NCBI GenBank assembly: GCA_019285755.1
Contig: CP079103.1
Span: 1,984,001-2,048,000, forward strand
Reading direction: 5' to 3'
Length of the DNA stretch: 64,000 bases
Source of the DNA: Chitinophaga sp. E66
GTDB lineage: Bacteria > Bacteroidota > Bacteroidia > Chitinophagales > Chitinophagaceae
Part shown: in pieces, positions 1 to 8,585 of the stretch
Numbering within the stretch: position 1 is the stretch's first letter
Layout of the letters: each line of letters begins with the position of its first letter
Notes under the pieces: model-generated
The model's database searches: none
Told to the model about the DNA's origin: nothing
Seen by the model: only the letters and a program-made list of their open reading frames with translations
Position numbers and translations under genes: made by a program

Positions 1-243
1 GGCAATTACGCGGACGTCGGGGTACAGCTCGGAGACCTGCTTGCAGAGGTCCACGCCATTGGCGTCGGGGAGCTGTATGTCCAGCAGCAAGACGTCGGGC
101 GCTTCCTGTTCCAGGGCCTCCATTAAGGCGGCGCCGGTCAGGGCTTTGAAGATGAGTTTATGATGGGGCGAGGCCTGGAGCATCGTTTCCAGTCCGTTGA
201 TGATAAGTAAGTGGTCATCTGCGATGCCGATCCTGATATCCAT
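1..243 (-). CDS. Response regulator, receiver domain (partial)
   Basis: The gene starts with ATG at 243 on the minus strand and runs off the left edge of the window, so only about 81 residues are visible. They form the first half of a CheY-like receiver domain: the acidic pair in IADDH (residues 7-11) and the phospho-acceptor Asp in DVLLLDIQLPDANG. The output domain is not visible. In this clade such a receiver beside a HisKA_3-type kinase usually carries a LuxR/NarL DNA-binding domain, but that is inference. The likely partner is the histidine kinase at 1334-3180, on the same strand and upstream, with a plus-strand lipoprotein gene between them. Confidence 0.85.
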   Translation of the reverse strand, partial: MDIRIGIADDHLLIINGLETMLQASPHHKLIFKALTGAALMEALEQEAPDVLLLDIQLPDANGVDLCKQVSELYPDVRVIA

Positions 244-353
244 GCGTGCTCAGTTGAAAGCGTGTGACAGTAAATGTAATGCAAAAAAACAGCTTCTTAA
301 GGTAACATCACCCAGTACTACTACGTAACTGCTGAAATCACGTACTACACCCG

Positions 354-384
354 TTTTCCGGCATTCCGGGGCGATATACTTTTG
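354..384 (+). promoter_or_regulatory. Bacteroidota promoter for the 405 lipoprotein
   Basis: TTTT at 354-357 and a perfect TAnnTTTG box (TACTTTTG, 377-384) are separated by 19 bp, the arrangement expected for the primary sigma factor of Bacteroidota. The start codon follows 20 bp downstream of the -7 box. Confidence 0.6.
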
Positions 385-404
385 TACCGTTAAAACTGAT
401 TGGT

Positions 405-1135
405 ATGAAACAGTTCCTCACCCCGATTTTCCTCCTCGCCCTCACGGCTGCCGCCTGCAAGAAAGACGGCGAAAGTAATAATAACGGCGGCGGCCCCAGA
501 AAGGCTACGTCACCGGAAAGATCACGAATGCTGCCGGAACGCCCATCAAAGGCGTCAAGGTCATTATCGACCACAGTATTTTCTGGAATTCCAATATCAC
601 CACCAGTACGAAAGAGGACGGCACCTACAGCGTCAAGATCCCCATCGGCTCCTGGTACGCCTTTGCGGAACATACGGTGGAATATAACGGCCGGAAGTTC
701 AAGCTGGACCTCCACCCCGATAACTCCGACGGCTTCGGGGGCGACGGCGCCGTGCGCAATTTCACCTGGAAGCTCTCCGGCGAGAAAACAGAACCTTTGT
801 CGGGCGACTACGGCGGGGTAGTGGAGTTTAACCACACCGTAGGGGAATTTGAAGTGATAGAAGACCGGGAAATCGTCTGGACCTTCACGCCCGTAGGCCC
901 TATGATCGATGGATCCGCCGGCCAGGTGCTTACCCGGAAATCAGCCAACGGCAACGACCTGCGGGACGTGCCCATGGGCAGGTATAAGGTGACCGCCACG
1001 TATGAAGGAAAAGCATTGAAACTAAAGAAATGGCGCACGCAGGACGCATTCGGGACCGATGTTACTTTCGATTTCTACCCCACTTTCGAGTCGTTCTGCA
1101 ATAACTGCGCAATACTCGAATACAAGATCAAATAA
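405..1135 (+). CDS. Carboxypeptidase-regulatory-like lipoprotein (one frameshift)
   Basis: The protein begins with a lipoprotein signal (MKQFLTPIFLLALTAAACKK, lipobox TAAC at about residues 15-18), followed by a short Asn/Gly linker. A domain then starts GYVTGKITNAAGTPIKGVKV, the signature of the CarboxypepD_reg-like beta-sandwich family common in Bacteroidota surface lipoproteins. The two halves are in different frames. Adding one G at about 501, which restores CCAGG, joins them exactly (GGPRKGYVTGK). The product is about 243 residues and ends in LEYKIK. It stands alone with its own promoter and terminator. A structural or binding role at the outer membrane is inference; no catalytic motif is visible. 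Confidence 0.75.
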
Positions 1136-1300
1136 AGGCATTCGCCGGTACCCGGCCGCATCCGGTTCGTTCCCAAATCCGGTCATTAAACGGAACCCAT
1201 GCCCCAAATCCATGTGCAGCCCCAATTCCTGACGATTGTGACCATGCACGGGTGTTTATCCCTGTAACAATCCGGTCCCTTTGATGATGAGCCCGTTCTT

Positions 1301-1333
1301 CCCGCTTCAACCGCGGCGGAGAGCGGGTTTTTT
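1301..1333 (+). terminator. Intrinsic terminator
   Basis: Inverted repeat CCCGCT (1301-1306) / AGCGGG (1322-1327) followed by six T. It ends transcription of the lipoprotein gene and abuts the stop codon of the convergent kinase gene at 1334. The stretch 1136-1300 holds no gene that I can see. Confidence 0.6.
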
Positions 1334-3180
1334 CTATGCTTTAAGTCCGGCGAACTCAGCATATATACTCGTTCCCTCGCCAGGCCGGCTGCTGATCTCG
1401 TAATGCCCTTTCAGGAGGTTGATGCGGGTAACCATGTTCCCGAGCCCGATGCCCTTGCCGGGCGTGGCGGCAGGATCGAAGCCCTTGCCGTTGTCTTCTA
1501 CGGTGAGGGTCAGGATGCCGTTGTCGTACCCCAGCTGCACGAGCGCTTCGGTAGCGCCGGCGTGGCGGATGACGTTGTTCATGGCTTCCTGGATAATACG
1601 GTAGAGAAGGAGCTCTTGTCCGGGTTCCAGCTGTGGCAACTCGCCTACGGTGTAGAGGTTGATGGACAATCCCGGGTGACTGATCTTCGCCAAAAAGGCG
1701 CGTAAGGCATATTCCAGTCCCTCCTGCAGGAGGATCTCAGGATCCAGGCTGTGAGAGATGTTCCGTACTTCGCGGGCAGCCTCTTCTATGAGGTTGACCA
1801 CCCGGGCGGAGGCCTCCGGGTCATCTGCATGAACCGAATGCATATGGATCTTAGCGGCGGAGAGGATGCTGCCTACGCCGTCGTGCAGGTCCTGGGCCGT
1901 CCGGGCGCGTTCCTTTTCCTCTCCCGCCAGGTGGGCGAGGAGCAGTTAGTGCGCTTGCGCTCATCGGCTGCCTTCTGGCGCTGGCGGTAGAGTACCCAGA
2001 CCACTGCGGCCGCGCCTACCAATACGGCTACTATTCCCCAGGACACAAGGATCCAGAGGTCTTTCTTTTGGAGTTCGAGCTGTTGTTGCGCCAGGGCCTG
2101 TTCCTTTCGGGCGGTGGCATATTGGATCTCCAGTTCGTTAATGGCGGACTGCGTGGCCAGGTTCACCATGGAGTCGTTCAGCGCCGAGTACTTTTTCCAG
2201 TAGTCGACTGATTCTGCATACCTGCCCTGCATTTCTTTCAGTTCCGATCCGAGTTTATAGAGATCGCGCAGCTCGCTGCGGGGAAGATGCTTTCGGCGTC
2301 GCGTATACTGCGTTCGAAGTACGGCGCGGCCCTGGCCGGCTGTTTCAGGGCCACGTAGGTTTCCGCGAATACGTGGTCGATGTACATATGGTAATCCGGC
2401 GGAACGTTGGGGATATATGCTTTTGCGCCAGCCGGTTCCAGACCATGGCGGAGTCTGGCTGGCCGATGCGGTTGTAAATGCTGCCCAGGTTGATGTAGGC
2501 GCATAGGAGGAGGACGGTATCATTCAGGTGAGTGCCGATATCCCGGGCCATCAGGGCATGCCCGATGGCGGCGGGGTACATCTTACTGATGGTTTCCGCG
2601 GCCAGGAGATTGACCAGGCTGCGGCCGATGGCGTTGGTGTCGTTTAGCGCCAGGGCGGTTTCGTGGCCTTTAAGGGTGTACTGGTAGCTTTTAGCGTAAT
2701 TCCCAGGTCGATCATAATAGACCCGAGGTTGGTGTAATACTTCTGGAGATTGACGCGGTCGTCCATCTTTTCCGCGATATCTAGGGCCTTGATGAGATTG
2801 TCGGCCGCCATTTGGAGCTTACCCATGGCCTGGTATTGCAGGGCCATGTTGTTATAGGCGCCGGAGGCTTTGGCGTAATTCTTTATTTCGAGGGCTTTTT
2901 CCAGCTGGAGGGCGGATACCTTGAGCGCTTCTTCGAAGCGGAGGTTGTTGTAGAGGAACAGGGTATAGCGGCGGGTGTAATCGAGGATGCCATCGGTGAA
3001 TCCGAGTTTCAGGGCGAGGGATCCTGCCTGCCGGAAGTAATGATCTGCTGAGTCGGGTTGGGTGGCGGCGAGCTGGGTGGCGGTGGCAATCCAGCGGCGG
3101 ACGGTAGCGGTGTCCTGTCCGGTAGCGGGGCGCGCGGTGGCGAATATGAGGCAGAGCGTAGGTAAGAGGAGGAAACGCAT
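1334..3180 (-). CDS. TPR sensor histidine kinase, HisKA_3 type (frameshifted)
   Basis: The reconstructed protein has about 615 residues: a signal peptide (MRFLLLPTLCLIFATARPATG), a periplasmic domain of TPR-like helices (residues about 30-330, with repeats such as AYNNMALQYQAMGKLQMAADNL), a coiled stretch, and one membrane helix near residue 370. A cytoplasmic HisKA_3 dimerisation/phosphoacceptor region follows (ERARTAQDLHDGVG), then an HATPase domain (N box IIQEAMNNVIRHA, G1 box DNGKGFD, G2 GKGIGLGNM). The frame changes near 2700, 2420, 2285 and 1945, each consistent with a lost base. The organisation matches Bacteroidota TPR-type kinases, which phosphorylate a LuxR-type regulator; the receiver at 1-243 is the obvious candidate. 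The signal it senses is unknown. Confidence 0.85.
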
Positions 3181-3496
3181 GGTGAAATGGCGGAATGGGA
3201 CAAATATAATGAAAAAGCCGCCCTGTGGGAGCGGCTTTGTATATGCGGTTTGTCCGTCGTATAAGCGTCAGGAACCTTACGGTGCTTATCCTTCCGGTGT
3301 ATCCAGGGAAGAGGTAACGGGGAAAGTAAGGCGCTGAAAGTTAGGGAGGAGCGTTTCCCGGGTTTGGGCGAAACGATCCCCGTTGCCCTGTTGGGTGAGC
3401 AGGGTGGGAGTGATCACGGTACAATGGAGCCCGCTGCCGTCATGTGGGTGCCTGGGGATGGGGTGTCTGGCCAGGTTGGGTCATGACAAGCCGAAA
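3181..3496. other. Intergenic stretch without a convincing gene
   Basis: The minus strand has an open frame of about 60 codons ending at 3286 (last residues SSLDTPEG), but it has no ATG in frame and no ribosome binding site. It may be a degraded gene or chance. The hairpin at 3214-3238 lies downstream of it. Nothing else is visible. Confidence 0.3.
3214..3238 (-). terminator. Hairpin, probable terminator on the minus strand
   Basis: AAAGCCGC (3214-3221) pairs perfectly with GCGGCTTT (3231-3238) around a 9-nt loop. On the minus strand it is followed by a T run, so it would end transcripts coming from the small gene at 3497-3616 before the kinase gene begins. Confidence 0.5.
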
Positions 3497-3616
3497 CTAG
3501 ATGAATAAATCCTGTGTAGCATCAAATTCATCCTGTTTGTTGATGGCGTTTTTGATAAACGGAATCAAAGCAAGTCCAATCGTCATAATCGCAAGCAAAA
3601 TGTTTCTCAGTTTCAT
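3497..3616 (-). CDS. Small single-helix membrane peptide (39 aa)
   Basis: An ATG at 3616, preceded by an AAAGG ribosome binding site, opens a 39-residue frame: a hydrophobic helix (residues about 4-21, NILLAIMTIGLALIPFI) and a polar acidic tail (NKQDEFDATQDLFI). The MK start, a helix beginning almost at once and a short charged tail suggest a real single-pass inner-membrane microprotein. I do not recognise a family. Two peptides of the same style lie at 43195-43317 and 43376-43531, without sequence similarity. Confidence 0.5.
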   Translation of the reverse strand: MKLRNILLAIMTIGLALIPFIKNAINKQDEFDATQDLFI

Positions 3617-3818
3617 ATCCTTTCGTTTTTTACCTGTGTACTTATAACTAAAATACGTGCCAAAAGGTTAAATGGTTCCGCAGTGAAAAAATCCGTTTTG
3701 CGTAGGAAAAACACCTGTTTTTTCGGCATGCCTTGCCAGTGGCGGATTTAATCCTATGTTCATCTATGGGATTCCAAAATGATATAGATACAATCAATAT
3801 AAGGGCGCGATAAATCTA

Positions 3819-3850
3819 TTTGATTTATCCCTTGTAAGAGAAGAACTTTG
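3819..3850 (+). promoter_or_regulatory. Candidate promoter of the ahpC-ahpD unit
   Basis: TTTG at 3819-3822 and GAACTTTG at 3843-3850 (one mismatch to TAnnTTTG) are 20 bp apart, with the ahpC start 57 bp downstream. The rest of the 3617-3906 gap is AT-rich and shows no gene. No OxyR-type site could be recognised by eye. Confidence 0.45.
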
Positions 3851-3906
3851 CGGCGGCGATTAACCAATAGTTTAACGTGAAAATCAATAAACAGTAATAT
3901 AGTATT

Positions 3907-4461
3907 ATGAAAAATGCAGTTTTATCAGTTGGGGCCCAATTCCCTGAGTTCGCAAAGAAGGCAGTAGTTTCCATCGAGAAAGGCAAGGAGTTCTACGACA
4001 TCTCTTCCGAAGAGATCAAAGCTTCCGGTAAATGGATGGTGATGTTCTGGTGGCCTAAAGATTTCACATTCGTTTGTCCCACCGAGATCGCTGAGTTCAA
4101 CAGCCACTACCAGGATTTCGCTGACCGCGATGCTATCCTCATTGGTGCTTCCACCGATTCTGAATTTGTACACCTGGCGTGGAGAAATAACCACGACGAC
4201 CTCCGTGGTCTCCAGTTCCCCATGCTGGCAGATACCTCCAAGTCCCTGGCAGACGAGCTGGGCATCCTGGAAGCCAACGAGAAGATCGCTTACCGCGCTA
4301 CCTTCATCGTGGATCCCCAGGGTATCGTACGGTGGACTTCCATCTACGACCTCTCCGTTGGCCGTAACGTGAAAGAAGTGATCCGTGTGCTGGACGCGCT
4401 GCAGACAGACGAGCTGTGCCCCTGCAACTGGCAGAAAGGCGAAGCTACTTTGACCGCATAA
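3907..4461 (+). CDS. ahpC: Peroxiredoxin AhpC (mycobacterial type)
   Basis: This 184-residue protein is a full-length AhpC/Prx1-class peroxiredoxin that reduces hydrogen peroxide and organic hydroperoxides in the cytoplasm. The peroxidatic Cys sits in DFTFVCPTEI (Cys about 57) and the resolving Cys region is DELCPCNWQKG near the C-terminus. The latter resembles mycobacterial AhpC, which is recycled by AhpD and not AhpF. The next gene encodes an AhpD-like protein 81 bp downstream on the same strand, which supports that reducing route. The frame is intact, unlike most long genes in the window. Confidence 0.93.
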   Translation: MKNAVLSVGAQFPEFAKKAVVSIEKGKEFYDISSEEIKASGKWMVMFWWPKDFTFVCPTEIAEFNSHYQDFADRDAILIGASTDSEFVHLAWRNNHDDLRGLQFPMLADTSKSLADELGILEANEKIAYRATFIVDPQGIVRWTSIYDLSVGRNVKEVIRVLDALQTDELCPCNWQKGEATLTA

Positions 4462-4542
4462 TTTCGTGACCCGACTTTATTTCGTGGCCGGGCGGCATTT
4501 CGCCAGCCCGGCCATTTTTTGACCCTTCAAAATATTCGACCG

Positions 4543-5130
4543 ATGTTTGGTACTACTACGAACGATACCGCGCAACAGATCCTGCAGGCGGTAGGACTGG
4601 GCGCCATGGAGGTGCCCGCCAAGCTGGCCGCGCTGACGGCGGTGGACGCGCGCTACCTGAAAGACCTGAAAATCAACGTCACCAATGCGCTGGACGCGGC
4701 TGCCCTGCAAAAGAAGGAGGCCTACCTGCTGGCATTGTCCGTAGCGGTGAACGAGAAGCTGCCTGCGCTGCAGGGCGGTTTCGAGCAGCTGGCGCTGGCT
4801 GCCGGTGCTACCGATAAGGAGGTGGCGGAAGTGATCAGCTGTACATCCCTGATGAACGCCAATAACGTGTATTACCGTTTCCGGCACTTCGTGGAAAAGG
4901 AGTTTTATACCTCCGCGCCTGCCGGGATCAGGATGAGCATCATGGCAAACCCGGTGATCGGGAAAGAGTTTTTTGAACTGGTGAGCCTGGTGGTGAGTGC
5001 GTTGAATGGTTGCCAGATGTGTGTAAGCAGCCACGAGGAGGCCCTGCTGAAACACGGTACCACACAGCAAAGGGTGCTGGATGCGGTAAGATTGGGCTCT
5101 GTGGTGAAAAGCCTGGGCGTCCTGCTGTGA
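4543..5130 (+). CDS. ahpD: AhpD-like carboxymuconolactone decarboxylase-family protein
   Basis: About 195 residues, all-helical, with the redox motif CQMC followed by SSH (NGCQMCVSSHEEALL, residues about 157-171). This is the CxxC plus His relay of AhpD alkylhydroperoxidases. It probably reduces the neighbouring AhpC. I start at ATG 4543 (MFGTTTNDTAQQIL); an in-frame TTG at 4519 would add eight residues but has no support. It is probably cotranscribed with ahpC. No clear terminator was seen before the rpmB promoter. Confidence 0.88.
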   Translation: MFGTTTNDTAQQILQAVGLGAMEVPAKLAALTAVDARYLKDLKINVTNALDAAALQKKEAYLLALSVAVNEKLPALQGGFEQLALAAGATDKEVAEVISCTSLMNANNVYYRFRHFVEKEFYTSAPAGIRMSIMANPVIGKEFFELVSLVVSALNGCQMCVSSHEEALLKHGTTQQRVLDAVRLGSVVKSLGVLL

Positions 5131-5194
5131 TGCGTAAAATTGTCTATTATTTTAGACAGTCTATTTGGAGTGTTAATAAAAACACTTCCTTTAA

Positions 5195-5226
5195 TTTGAT
5201 ATTTACATAAATTAATGCGACTTTTG
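5195..5226 (+). promoter_or_regulatory. Promoter of the rpmB-rpmG-DUF4295-ftsY operon
   Basis: TTTG (5195-5198), 20 bp spacer, GACTTTTG (5219-5226, one mismatch to TAnnTTTG), with the rpmB start 21 bp downstream. Confidence 0.5.
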
Positions 5227-5246
5227 CAGTCCAAAATTTTTAGAAC

Positions 5247-5486
5247 ATGGCTAGAGTATGTCAGGTGACTGGGAAAAAACCGATTACAGGTCATCATGTA
5301 TCTTTCTCGAACATTAAGACAAAGAGAAGGTTTCTGCCCAATCTGCAAACCAAGCGTTTCTTTTTGGCAGAAGAAGATCGTTGGATCACACTGAAAGTGT
5401 CCGCTGACGGTCTGAGAACCATTAACAAGCGTGGTCTCTACACTGTTGTGAAAGAAATGCGCGCTGCAGGTCGGAAAGACGTTTAA
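5247..5486 (+). CDS. rpmB: 50S ribosomal protein L28
   Basis: A 79-residue basic protein beginning [22 protein letters not shown] and containing [11 protein letters not shown], the hallmark of bacterial L28. The length is normal for Bacteroidota. It is the first gene of a conserved translation/secretion cluster: L33 follows after 33 bp, then the DUF4295 protein and ftsY. Confidence 0.97.
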   Translation: MARVCQVTGKKPITGHHVSFSNIKTKRRFLPNLQTKRFFLAEEDRWITLKVSADGLRTINKRGLYTVVKEMRAAGRKDV

Positions 5487-5519
5487 TTCTCATCGGTATC
5501 AACTTAACCAGTATACAAA

Positions 5520-5702
5520 ATGGCAAAGAAAGGTAACAGGGTGCAGGTAATCCTCGAGTGCACAGAGCATAAAAACTCTGGTCAGCCCGGGACTTCCCGC
5601 TACATCACCAACAAGAACAAGAAAAACACTCCGGAGCGTCTGGAGCTGAAAAAGTACAATCCCATCCTCCGGAAGGTGACCGTACACAAGGAAATTAAAT
5701 AA
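5520..5702 (+). CDS. rpmG: 50S ribosomal protein L33
   Basis: Sixty residues ([21 protein letters not shown], then [23 protein letters not shown]), typical of L33. Only one Cys is left where zinc-binding L33 has four, so this is the zinc-independent (C-minus) form. It is the second gene of the cluster. Confidence 0.97.
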   Translation: MAKKGNRVQVILECTEHKNSGQPGTSRYITNKNKKNTPERLELKKYNPILRKVTVHKEIK

Positions 5703-5803
5703 GGTCGACTTTAATTGGCTGGCTGTTAATCGTTTACGTCTATTTACGATTAGCGCTTGACGATTGACAACCTTTACAGTTAACAGTTTAACATTTATAC
5801 GAA

Positions 5804-5977
5804 ATGGCAAAACAAGCTTCAAAGAACTCGAAGGTAAAAGATGCGAAAGCTGCTGCAGAATCCAAAGTGTGGACGAAAGTGATCAAAGCTGAACGCTCTC
5901 CTAAATCTGGTGCTTATACCTTCAAGGAGCAGATCATCCACAAGGATACTGTAACTGATTACTTCAACAGAAAGTAA
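5804..5977 (+). CDS. DUF4295 family small basic protein
   Basis: A 57-residue Lys/Ala-rich protein (MAKQASKNSKVKDAKAAAES, ending DTVTDYFNRK). Small proteins of this family sit directly after L33 in Bacteroidota genomes and carry the DUF4295 name; they are suspected to be ribosome-associated, but the function is not established. Start ATG 5804 comes 101 bp after rpmG. Confidence 0.85.
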   Translation: MAKQASKNSKVKDAKAAAESKVWTKVIKAERSPKSGAYTFKEQIIHKDTVTDYFNRK

Positions 5978-6084
5978 TTCAGTTTACTAATCATACTGCA
6001 CAGAAGCTGTTCGTATCTGACGGACGGCTTTTTGTTTATATCCTTATCTTCGCTCACAGTTTTTTAACCACTAGCATCACCAGT

Positions 6085-7043
6085 ATGGGATTTTTTGATA
6101 AGCTCTTCTCCCGGGAAAAGAAGGAAAGTCTGGACCAGGGCCTGCAGAAGACCAAAGAGAGCTTCTTCTCCAAAATAGGCCGCGCCATCGCCGGCAAATC
6201 CACCGTAGACGCCGAAGTGCTCGATAACCTCGAAGAAGCCCTCGTTTCTGCCGACGTAGGCGTAGATACCACCGTCCGCATCATCGAACGGATCGAGGCA
6301 CGTGTTTCGAAAGACAAATACATGGGAACCAGCGAGTTGAACAAGCTGTTGCAAGAAGAAATCGCAGCCATCCTCGTTGACGCCCCGGATTCCGGGTTCC
6401 GGGACTTTTCTACCCCGCAGATAAAAAGCCCTACGTGATCATGGTAGTCGGCGTCAATGGCGTCGGTAAAACCACCACCATCGGGAAACTCGCCTATAAT
6501 TATAATAAAGCCGGCAAATCCGTCCTCCTGGGCGCCGCGGATACCTTCCGCGCAGCAGCCGTAGATCAGCTCACCATCTGGAGCGAACGCGTCGGCGTGC
6601 CTATCGTAAAACAACAAATGGGATCCGATCCCGCAGCCGTTGCCTTCGATACCGTACAAAGCGGGGTGTCCCGTGGTTCCGATGTCATTATCATCGATAC
6701 CGCTGGCCGGCTCCATAATAAACTCCACCTCATGGACGAGCTTTCCAAAATCAAGCGTGTCATGAATAAGGTCATCCCCGATGCCCCCATGAAGTGCTCC
6801 TGGTGCTGGACGGCTCCACAGGCCAGAACGCCCTGGAACAGGCCAAACAGTTTACCGCCGCCACGGAAGTAACGTCCTGGCCATCACCAAACTGGACGGT
6901 ACCGCCAAAGGGGGCGTGGTCCTTGCCATCGCCAATCAATTCAAAATCCCCGTGAAATACATCGGCATCGGCGAGAAAATGGAAGATCTCCGGTGTTCGA
7001 CAAGGAAGAATTCGTTGACTCGCTGTTTAGTTTAAATAGCTGA
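6085..7043 (+). CDS. ftsY: Signal recognition particle receptor FtsY (frameshifted)
   Basis: The reconstructed protein is about 320 residues and has the SRP GTPase N-domain helices ([20 protein letters not shown]), then the G domain: P-loop [27 protein letters not shown], the DTAGRLHNK motif, [26 protein letters not shown] and the closing GIGEKMEDL. It docks SRP-ribosome complexes at the inner membrane. The acidic A-domain of E. coli FtsY is absent, as usual for this phylum. The frame breaks near 6400, 6787, 6872 and 6991. Each is repaired by one base: 6400 and 6991 restore CCWGG sites, the others restore C or A runs. The gene is essential, so sequencing error is the likely cause. Confidence 0.92.
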
Positions 7044-7063
7044 TTATTAATGACATTTGTCAG

Positions 7064-7093
7064 AAAGCCGGAAGTTTCGCTTCCGGCTTTTTT
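7064..7093 (+). terminator. Intrinsic terminator of the rpmB-ftsY operon
   Basis: A strong hairpin, AAAGCCGGAAG (7064-7074) / CTTCCGGCTTT (7080-7090), with a TTTTTT tail, starts 21 bp after the ftsY stop codon. Confidence 0.85.
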
Positions 7094-7229
7094 ATAGGCT
7101 GACGTACCCTATAATATTCATGCCTGCTCCTTACCCGGTGGCAGGCATTTCCGTTTATAAAGCACCTGATAAGCAAGTCTTTAGTATAAAAAGGCGTATG
7201 TACACAAATGTAAACTTTGAATAAAGGGG

Positions 7230-7343
7230 CATATAAATGGTATATGAGGTGTATATGAACCGTATATAAGGCGCCCTAATAATTAGGGCGGTTTATGTGC
7301 GGCTTATATGCGGTTTATATGCGGCTTATATGCGGTTTATCTC
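7230..7343. repeat. Palindrome-centred array of 11-bp repeats, element 1
   Basis: Four degenerate 11-bp units run left to right (7230-7273: catataaatgg, tatatgaggtg, tatatgaaccg, tatataaggcg). A palindromic centre follows (ccctaataattaggg, 7274-7288), then five regular 11-bp units (7289-7343: cggtttatgtg, cggcttatatg, cggtttatatg, cggcttatatg, cggtttatctc). The left units are, in phase, imperfect reverse complements of the right units, so the whole 114 bp can fold into a long cruciform. It lies in the 500-bp gap between the ftsY terminator and the JmjC-like gene. No spacers separate the units, so it is not a CRISPR. See 42961-43063 for a second element of the same design. Confidence 0.8.
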
Positions 7344-7494
7344 ATGGTAAAGTATGCAGTTCCCTACCTTTTGGTAGTGGTTGGCATACCGGAGACTGTG
7401 GATAGGCTACCGTCGCTGTCAAATAAAAACTTGATGTTTTAGCCGGCCGGCGCAAAGGTTTTACTGACCGTGCGCTACAAATGCAGCAAATCCT

Positions 7495-7502
7495 TAAATT
7501 TG
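7495..7502 (+). promoter_or_regulatory. Candidate -7 box upstream of the JmjC-like gene
   Basis: TAAATTTG matches TAnnTTTG perfectly, 41 bp before the ATG at 7544. No clear TTTG lies at the expected upstream distance. Between 7094 and 7229 I see one more hairpin (ATGCCTGC / GCAGGCAT, about 7120-7148) and no gene. Confidence 0.4.
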
Positions 7503-7543
7503 GGAGAGTCATTTGTTTTCACCCACTAAACCAATCCGCGTTT

Positions 7544-8419
7544 ATGCAACTGCAATCCATCGATCGAGTTGACCATATCACACCGGAAGAATTCAGGAAA
7601 CATTATTACGAGCCCCGCAAACCCTTGATCATTACTGGATTGTCCAAACAATGGCCGGCATTTCAAAAATGGACCTGGGAATATTTCAAGTCCATCGTCG
7701 GCGATAAGACCGTGGGCGTCTACAACAATGAAAGGGCAGGGGCCAAGACGCTCGTCAACGGCGCGGATGAATACATCACCTTCGGCGAGTACCTGGATAT
7801 GGTAGCAAACGGGCCGGTACAACTCCGCATCTTCCTCTTCAACATCTTCCAGCATGCCCCGCAATTGACAGGCGACTTCAACTGGCCGGACATCTTCGCG
7901 AAGGGTTTTTGAAGAAATATCCCATGCTATTTGTAGGGGGCGGCGGTTCCGTGGCGCATATGCATTACGACATCGACCTCAGCCATATCTTCCATACCCA
8001 GTTTATTGGCCGCAAAGGGTACTGCTGCTGGAAAACAACCAGGCTGAGCTAATTTACCGCATGCCGATGACCGTAGAGAGCGCAGCTAACTTCGTGGGCT
8101 GGTCGGATCAGCTGGACGAAAACCGTTTCCCAGCCCTTAAATATGCCCGGGCGTATACAACGGTCCTGGAGCACGGAGATACCATGTTTATGCCCGGCGG
8201 GTACTGGCACCATATGGAGTACCTGGAAGGAGGGTTCGCCATGAGCCTTAGGGCGCTGGACCAGTCGCTCAGCGGGAAGCTCAACGGGCTTTATCACATC
8301 GCGGGGCTACGCTCCGTCAATAACCTCCTCATCAAGATGGCCCCGAATGGTGGTACCATTATAAACGCAAAGTAGCCACCCAGAGAGCGGAAAAAGCCAT
8401 GCGCCGCATACTGGCATGA
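7544..8419 (+). CDS. Cupin-like / JmjC-domain oxygenase family protein (frameshifted)
   Basis: About 290 residues resembling the cupin_8 (JmjC-like) family of Fe(II)/2-oxoglutarate-dependent oxygenases. The N-terminal part has YEPRKPLIITGLSKQWPAFQKW. The iron-binding HxD lies in HMHYDIDLSHIF and the distal His in MPGGYWHHMEYL. Bacterial members hydroxylate proteins or small molecules; the substrate here is unknown. The frame breaks near 7910, 8020 and 8350, each repaired by one base, and the product then ends RRILA. ATG 7544 is preferred to 7481 because the candidate promoter lies between them. The gene stands alone before rimO. Confidence 0.75.
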
Positions 8420-8449
8420 CAAAAATGCCGGAATTCCAATTATTTGTTT

Positions 8450-8457
8450 TACCTTTG
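8450..8457 (+). promoter_or_regulatory. Candidate -7 box of rimO
   Basis: TACCTTTG matches TAnnTTTG perfectly. It would give a leader of about 120 nt before the TTG start at 8586. No good -33 TTTG is present. Confidence 0.4.
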
Positions 8458-8585
8458 CGTCTTCTCAATAGCTCCACTTAGGCTCATAGTCACTTCAAAC
8501 AGCTTGCCTGCTGTACTCTTAGAGCGTGTCTGCGTGTCTTCGTGGCAATTCCGGGACGAAACCGGGAGAAATTAAAAATTGCTTT

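Noticed and set aside
338..835. Minus-strand frame of 165 codons opposite the first lipoprotein
   Set aside because: It is a shadow of the real gene, which has a lipoprotein signal, a promoter and a terminator on the plus strand.
3286..3484. Minus-strand open frame ending SSLDTPEG, possible small gene
   Set aside because: It has no in-frame ATG and no ribosome binding site, and joining it to the ATG at 3484 would need loss of two bases. Kept only as a comment on the gap.
6085..7043. ftsY, parE, parC and rimO as true pseudogenes
   Set aside because: They are essential or nearly so, all motifs are preserved and every break is repaired by one base in a run or CCWGG site, so error is the simpler explanation.
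7230..7343. CRISPR array or minisatellite in a coding region
   Set aside because: There are no spacers, the units are only 11 bp, and no cas genes or open frame are present. The inverted design is better described as a cruciform repeat.
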